A stretch of 64,000 bases of DNA, from positions 10,230,001 through 10,294,000 of the forward strand of contig NC_059542.1 in NCBI RefSeq assembly GCF_905220415.1, read 5' to 3'. Under the pieces are notes generated by a model. The model saw nothing but the letters and a program-made list of their open reading frames with translations. It searched no databases and had not been told where the DNA came from. Both the position numbers and the translations under genes were made by a program. Origin of the DNA: Colias croceus. Lineage: Eukaryota > Arthropoda > Insecta > Lepidoptera > Pieridae. Shown here in pieces: positions 60,101 through 64,000 of this stretch. Every line of letters starts with the position of its first letter. The stretch's first letter is position 1.

Positions 60101-62706
60101 TTCGTATGGGAAAGAGATGTTTAACTGCATTAAAAAGTATCCTTCATGTATCACTAACTATACTGTGTAATAAATTACTTAGTTGCCACACGAAAGAGAA
60201 ACAAACTCACTTTTGCATAAGTATATTTTTTATATATTTTGTATACGAAAACTAAAAGCAATTTAAGGGCAGCTTCACAGTGTTTAGCTCATCTATCAGT
60301 TTGAATCAATTATTGTATGTCAATCAAAAACTACGAAATAGACTTTCAACCAGAGGTGAAAATGGTGAAATAAAAAGAGAGAGATATGTCTTTTCTTTTG
60401 CGTATAATGTAAATGGGGTGATATATCTGCGTTCCGCATCTTTTGCCAAACACGCCCAATATTTTGAATTTAGCTTACCGATGTTCGTTTCGGATTTCTA
60501 GTGACTTTATTTAAATGGTAACTTTCATTTCATTTCAGTGTTAAAAAATAAATGTATTTTTAAGAGAATTCTTTCAAAACCAGTAAAAATGTTATCAAAG
60601 ATTTTAAATAGAAGGTCACATTGAATAACGAGAAAATAATAGGCACTCGTTCCGGAATAACAAATATAAATGTCGTAAAATTGAAGATCATCAAAACCTT
60701 TTCAGTTTGAAATGCCATTGCACTTAAAAAGTGATAAAGACGGTAGCTTTGAAGTCCAATTCAAAAACTTAAAGTAATCAAAAACTCTGATTTCTAATTT
60801 AAATTTACAGTTTAACATTCTTATCAATATTTAAATTTTCTCTGTTTTCCGTCCGTCCGTTATTATTTTCATTACAATACCTTTTGAATAGCTTTTCACC
60901 AAAAACTGACATTTTTTTAAATGCTTAAAAGTGTGAAAGTGCGTGTTATTATTTTATTTCAATTTATTCTAATTCTAATATATATATATAGATCTCGTGT
61001 CACAATGTTTGTCCTCAATGGACTCCTAAACCACTTAACCGATTATAATAAAATTCGCACACCATGTGCAGTTCGATCTAACTTGAGAGATATAGGATAG
61101 TTTAAATCTCAAATCGTTTTAGAGAAAGCGGGCGAAGCCGCGGGAGGTAAGCTACTATAATTATGAGAATATTTTGATTTGTCAACGAAAACTTCATCTT
61201 TCTCTTTATTAGGTATCAAGCCAAAAATAAAATAATCTTAAACATCAAGCAAAAGTTCAAAATCTCGATAACAAAACCTATCCCTTATCCATATTTAAGT
61301 TTAAAATTAATAACAAGCCAGGTTTACTAATTTGAATATTCACAATAAAGAGATTTTCTGGATACTAAAGATTAAACTGAGTTATTATCAACTTATTTAA
61401 ATTAGCTATCAATATAAGTATGGAAATTATATCCATCATTCATTGAAGACAAAGAGAAATGTCTTTTAACAAACCGAAGACAAGTAAAATTTTAGTAATG
61501 ATTGCTCAAGAGAATTGATCAAGAGGTTAAGATTGAACGCGCGCGTGGAGACCAATCCTTAATCTAAGGCTGTTATAATATTTTTGGTGTATATATTTAG
61601 TGTTATAAATATTTAATGGTTTATATTCAAGTCAGATAAAGCATAATATAATGAATAGTTCAGGATACATCGCCCATTTTTGCAAGTGACTACTATCAAG
61701 CTGATTTTCCGTTTGTAGCTTTATTTTGATGAGACACCGAATAATTTCGTGTACGAAACTTCGATTGTGGTAGCTAACAGAGATAACAAGGATAAAATTT
61801 TTTGATTTGATGGTTCTCAAATATTTATTACGCAATTTGTAGGACAATATGTCTGTTGAATTATATAAACATTAACTAAGTGAAAACAAAAAAATCAGCT
61901 TGTTAGTAATCATTTATGATGACCTCGTTATCGATACACTTTGGAAAGGGGGACTCTTTGAACAAACCATAGATTTTGTAGGACAAATATTTTTTCGAAT
62001 AATTTAGGTAATTATCTTGCGATTGAACAAAAAAAAAATATTCAGTTAGTAATAAATATTTGAGAACCATCAAATCAAAAATTTTTAACCTTGTTATCTC
62101 TGTTAGCTACCACAATCGAGACTTTTGTACACGAAATTATTGGGCGTCTCATCAAAATAAAGCTACAAACGGAAAATTAGCTTGATAGTAGTCACTTGCA
62201 AAAATGGGCGATGTATCCTGAACTAGAATTTAGTCTGTTTGACAAACTGCAAAGTTAAATAATATACCTATAATATAAACAACAAAAGTAAATTTCAAGG
62301 GTATTTACCTAGGGGATACGTATTTTTAAGAGAAACTGATTTACTTAGAAAACAATTTACATAAAGTAGATATTTCGTCTTCTTGTCTAAATTATGTTGA
62401 TTTCAAAGTGTACTCTAACGTCTCTATGTCCATAACAATTTCATCTTAAAAACTTTTCTTACGAAAGTAAAACATTATTACGGATTCGGTCAAAAAATAC
62501 CTATACTTTTCATTTTTTTTTCATACTATCTCAGAAATTTATTAATATTACATTAAATAGAAATAAACCTAAATAAATGAATAATATTACAAATTATATT
62601 ACCTGTAAGAATTTGACAACTTTACACATGAATTCTCCAGCCAGCCAGGCTATCGTGATCTTCTGTACGATGTCCACGAACACGTATAAGAGACCAACCA
62701 TGAGAT
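50925..62706 (-). CDS. CCAPR: Crustacean cardioactive peptide receptor (class A GPCR), seven exons, 5' end missing
   Basis: Plasma-membrane neuropeptide receptor. In insects this family binds CCAP and signals through G proteins in ecdysis, heart and gut control (family knowledge). Seven minus-strand exons (62706-62603, 59970-59877, 58102-58007, 57612-57409, 55454-55353, 52266-52086, 51105-50925) have GT/AG borders and compatible phases, giving about 320 residues. Seen in order: TM2 and the ECL1 cysteine (FMCKVV), TM3 with YASTYVLVALSID then DRC, NPMNFSGSW, TM4, ECL2 with QCWIDLG, TM5 ending ACYAII, intracellular loop SSRGLIPRAKIKSVKMT, TM6 with FILCWSPYILFDLLQV, TM7 with SLAPLNSAANPLICC, and a tail PPYRWVWC. 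The SSRG-IPRAK and CWSPYI-FDLLQV signatures point to CCAPR rather than other vasopressin/NPS-like receptors. The N-terminus and TM1 are not in view. Odd: both motif tyrosines (DRY, NPxxY) read cysteine. Identity is from remembered family motifs, not a search. Confidence 0.85.
51149..51543 (-). mobile_element. Helitron-type element (GCTCC family) split by a SINE
   Basis: CTAGCTGCTCCGCGCGGTT on the left; CGGTTTCACCCCCATGGCTC, CTACTGGTCGTAGCGTGATG and GAGATAAGCGCGTTCAAACA on the right of the SINE at 51168-51369. Confidence 0.78.
51168..51369 (+). mobile_element. tRNA-derived SINE inserted in a Helitron
   Basis: Same family as 48482-48693 (GTTCGATTCCCGGTGGAGAC, ATGTCTCGGTCTGGTAGGAC), with a short deletion in the A-box region. 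An exact 13-bp target duplication GCTCCGCGCGGTT lies at 51155-51167 and 51370-51382. Confidence 0.85.
52086..52266 (-). CDS. CCAPR: CCAPR exon: TM6 and TM7
   Basis: Acceptor AATTTCAG, donor GTGAGG. Phase 1 in, phase 2 out. It encodes FILCWSPYILFDLLQVYD (TM6 CWxP), TNLAIATF-like ECL3/TM7 sequence and SLAPLNSAANPLICCMFS (TM7), then the helix-8 start HIYSSL. The NPxxY position is NPLIC. The first Val codon is split with the upstream exon. Confidence 0.9.
52270..53965. other. CCAPR intron sequence without recognised elements
   Basis: Intron between the ICL3/TM6 exon and the TM6/TM7 exon. A small GC-richer patch at 53040-53170 is unassigned. Confidence 0.45.
53971..54144 (+). mobile_element. Helitron-type element (GGTCCGCCCC family) in a CCAPR intron
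   Basis: TCTTATATGTATATAAAAAT start after A; AACTCGAGAACGGCTGAACC; ends GCCGGGGCGGACCGCTAG then T. Confidence 0.7.
55353..55454 (-). CDS. CCAPR: CCAPR exon: ICL3 and start of TM6
   Basis: Acceptor TTCCAG, donor GTGAGT. Phase 1 in and out. It encodes QAESEPESRRASSRGLIPRA then KIKSVKMTFVIVF. The exon is too short to stand out as an open frame. The basic SSRG-IPRAK-K-VKMT stretch is the G-protein-coupling third loop characteristic of this receptor group. Confidence 0.87.
55848..55925. repeat. Near-perfect small hairpin in a CCAPR intron
   Basis: TTTCATTTGCACAAACAATG... up to GGTTGAA (to 55879) pairs with TTCAACCATTTTGCATTGTT... up to 55925. The arms are about 33 bp with one mismatch and a 12-nt AT loop. 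Size resembles a miRNA precursor, but the pairing is more perfect than usual. It may be a tiny palindromic MITE. Confidence 0.75.
57409..57612 (-). CDS. CCAPR: CCAPR exon: ECL2, TM5 and start of ICL3
   Basis: Acceptor TACCCAG, donor GTGAGT. Phase 1 in and out. It encodes QLQCWIDLGTTKRWQVW (ECL2 with the disulfide cysteine), TM5 (TLVAVMIFVLPALAIAACYA), then TIWTKSKAVVMSPPVNSRR. A longer open frame runs past the donor into the intron, but the splice site and phase match to the next exon make 57409 the likely end. Confidence 0.87.
58007..58102 (-). CDS. CCAPR: CCAPR exon: TM4
   Basis: Acceptor TATTTCAG, donor GTGGGT. Phase 1 in and out. It encodes NRARALVASAWMISIVFSIP and LLILYEVKEVQ, a TM4 helix with its conserved Trp, followed by the start of ECL2. 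Confidence 0.86.
58218..58528 (-). mobile_element. tRNA-derived SINE in a CCAPR intron
   Basis: Minus strand: A box GGCTCAGTGGTGAG, B box GGTTCGAGACC, body CATAGGAGGCCCGTGTCCCA and GCAGTGGGAACGTATATGGG, tail of ATGATGATGATAATG. A 12-bp target duplication TACTTACTATAT lies at 58206-58217 and 58529-58540. Confidence 0.85.
59877..59970 (-). CDS. CCAPR: CCAPR exon: TM3 and ICL2
   Basis: Acceptor TTTTCCAG, donor GTGAGT. Phase 0 in, phase 1 out; the last T completes TGG (Trp) with the next exon. It encodes AVVMYASTYVLVALSID, then R-C-D-A-I-T-N-P-M-N-F-S-G-S. The E/DRY site is DRC (GAC CGC TGC). The ICL2 NPMNFSGSW block is typical of CCAP receptors. Confidence 0.87.
60974..61155 (+). mobile_element. 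Helitron-type element in a CCAPR intron
   Basis: GATCTCGTGTCACAATGTTT, ATGGACTCCTAAACCACTTA and a GCGGGCGAAGCCGCGGGAGG hairpin. The terminal CTAG is mutated to CTAC. Confidence 0.65.
61656..62225. mobile_element. Long inverted-repeat element with about 176-bp arms, in a CCAPR intron
   Basis: 61656-61831 and 62050-62225 are reverse complements with only a few mismatches. Outer ends are TAGTTCAGGATACATCGCCC; inner ends are GGTTCTCAAATATTTATTAC. Both arm borders and the 218-bp spacer are non-coding, and GTAGGACAA occurs twice in the spacer. It resembles a foldback transposon. No clear target duplication was found. Confidence 0.85.
62603..62706 (-). CDS. CCAPR: CCAPR exon: TM2, ECL1, start of TM3
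   Basis: Acceptor TTTCGCAG precedes the exon and donor GTAAT follows. It starts with two bases of a split codon (xAT, Asp if the previous exon ends in G) and ends in phase 0. It encodes LMVGLLYVFVDIVQK, then the ECL1/TM3 border EFMCKVVKFLQ with the cysteine expected to pair with ECL2. The preceding exon must carry TM1; no segment between 62707 and 64000 reads like TM1. Confidence 0.85.
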
Positions 62707-64000
62707 CTGCGAAAGAAGTAAAACTATTAGAGCTATTATAATATATTCTGTATATTTTATTGAATATTAAATTAACGGTGCGTTTAATACAAGGTAAAAT
62801 TTAAAATAAATAGGATCTACTGAATGTAGTATCAAATTTTACGACTTTTTAATTTTATGGGTTACTAAGGTTACTAAGAATTATAAAAATCAGGAAGATT
62901 GGATAGTAGACACGTCAAATTATTTTTGCAAACATATTAAACGTAAGTACAAGAATTATTTATTAAAATAACCACAGTATAAAAGAAACATCGACTAACA
63001 TTGAAAATTACGCATCACAGTATTTTTATCGGTTCGCACAAAAATATTCTACCGTTTACATCATCATATTTATTATGGCTAGTTTACACATAATCGTAAG
63101 TATACGTTTTATCTTTGGCTAGCTTCATAATATTACATACAAAATTATAATTTAAAAATGATTATCATGTCAGTTTTTAATAGTGAAAGTCCTAAGTATA
63201 GGGATGTAGAGTCCTTAAATTTAATTAGTTATCTTCAAATCTCATGTGATACATTCCAACAGTACATAGTAATAATAAATCAGTCAAAAATAATAAAAAA
63301 ATATAAGCTTAAGCCGGTTTTAATCCGTAAGTTCAGGGTGTTTACTCTATAATTTCGCTTGGATACAAAAATAAGAATAATTTTTTATATTTTCTTGAGA
63401 AATCACACAAAATTTGAAGATAACTAAGAAAAAGAACTAAATATTCAAATACAATAAAGCAATTTTGCTTACGGTCAAAAGAATGATATTAATATTCACG
63501 TATTTTTTTTTTACAAGAATAAAAGATGTTGGAAATGATAGAAGGAAATCGAATTCAATTAATCCAAATAGATGTCCAAATATTTCAGTATTTTGCGTTT
63601 TGTATATTTTATTATTCAGTAATTCGTTTGGTTTATCGAAGTTTTTTTCCTGCTTGTACTAAACTACATAAGAAGGAATCAACCAAAGTCAAAATAATTT
63701 AAAGAAACTAAATTATATGAAACAGTTAACAAAATTATCGTTTTATTTTCGAGACAAATGTAACAATACAGTGTCGATGAAGTTTGCGGTAGGCTTAAAA
63801 AATTTTACAACGTACCTACGCTGCTCAAAATAAACTGCTTCTGTTTACATGCTGAGTGAATCTTCGAACTAGTCATCTGATAATCTTTAATACATTGTAA
63901 TAAAGCGTAATCTTGTTTGAATTTTACAAATAAGCTAGTTTGGACAAGGGTTTTATAGTGACTGGATATTAATGAAGCGATGAAAGCACGTCAAAGAGAA
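62707..64000. other. Upstream CCAPR intron or 5' region
   Basis: AT-rich; no TM1-like exon found on the minus strand. The only candidate is the short ATG-to-donor segment at 63876-63816. Confidence 0.4.
63816..63876 (-). CDS. Possible short first exon with upstream TATA-like box
   Basis: ATG at 63876-63874 opens MTSSKIHSACKQKQFILSSV and stops at a good donor (GTACGT, intron from 63815) in phase 1, which fits the phase of the TM2 exon at 62706. A TATAAAA lies about 75 bp upstream (63957-63951). The peptide does not resemble TM1 or the usual receptor sequence before TM2, so this may be a 5' exon with a missing exon between, or chance. Confidence 0.2.

Overview
The window reads as nuclear DNA of a moth or butterfly (Lepidoptera). 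It is AT-rich, genes are sparse and introns long, and it is crowded with short Helitron-type elements of the Lep1 kind (5' TC, 3' GC-rich hairpin then CTAG, inserted between A and T). It also carries tRNA-derived SINEs, non-LTR retrotransposon 3' ends with AAAT-type tails, and inverted-repeat DNA elements. The species cannot be named from the sequence alone.

Only one host protein-coding gene is recognised with confidence. It is a class A neuropeptide GPCR on the minus strand, best matched to the crustacean cardioactive peptide receptor (CCAPR). Seven exons between 62706 and 50925 join in consistent phase and encode TM2 to TM7 plus the cytoplasmic tail, about 320 residues. The exon with the N-terminus and TM1 was not found and probably lies past the right edge. 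The tail exon (51105-50925) sits inside a GC-rich patch and was found by splice phase. A GC-rich segment at 49936-49859 is a second candidate for the last exon. The introns hold Helitrons, a SINE with intact target duplication, a 176-bp-arm inverted repeat and a near-perfect small hairpin.

Region by region: 1-11800 is non-coding with scattered Helitrons and LINE tails. 11814-18441 is bounded by 30-bp inverted repeats with mirrored internal GCGTCCA copies, and is split by a LINE whose two ORFs are intact (PHD-type ORF1 protein and a 969-aa endonuclease/reverse transcriptase). 19131-20426 is a second inverted-repeat element, with a perfect 60-bp palindrome at its heart and mirrored copies of a 16-mer. 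20700-44700 is repeat-rich non-coding DNA with several MITE-like elements and a Helitron inserted cleanly inside another. 44984-46318 is a repeat-free, extremely AT-rich block that could be a 3' UTR. 46700-51550 is a dense nest of LINE ends, SINEs, a tRNA-like unit and a 127-bp tandem array. From about 50925 rightward lies the receptor gene.

The genes do not form a pathway. The receptor is the host function, and nearly everything else that can be read is transposable-element biology, much of it nested. The most distinctive structures are the two elements with mirrored subterminal motifs, the intact LINE, and the receptor's DRC and NPxxC motifs.
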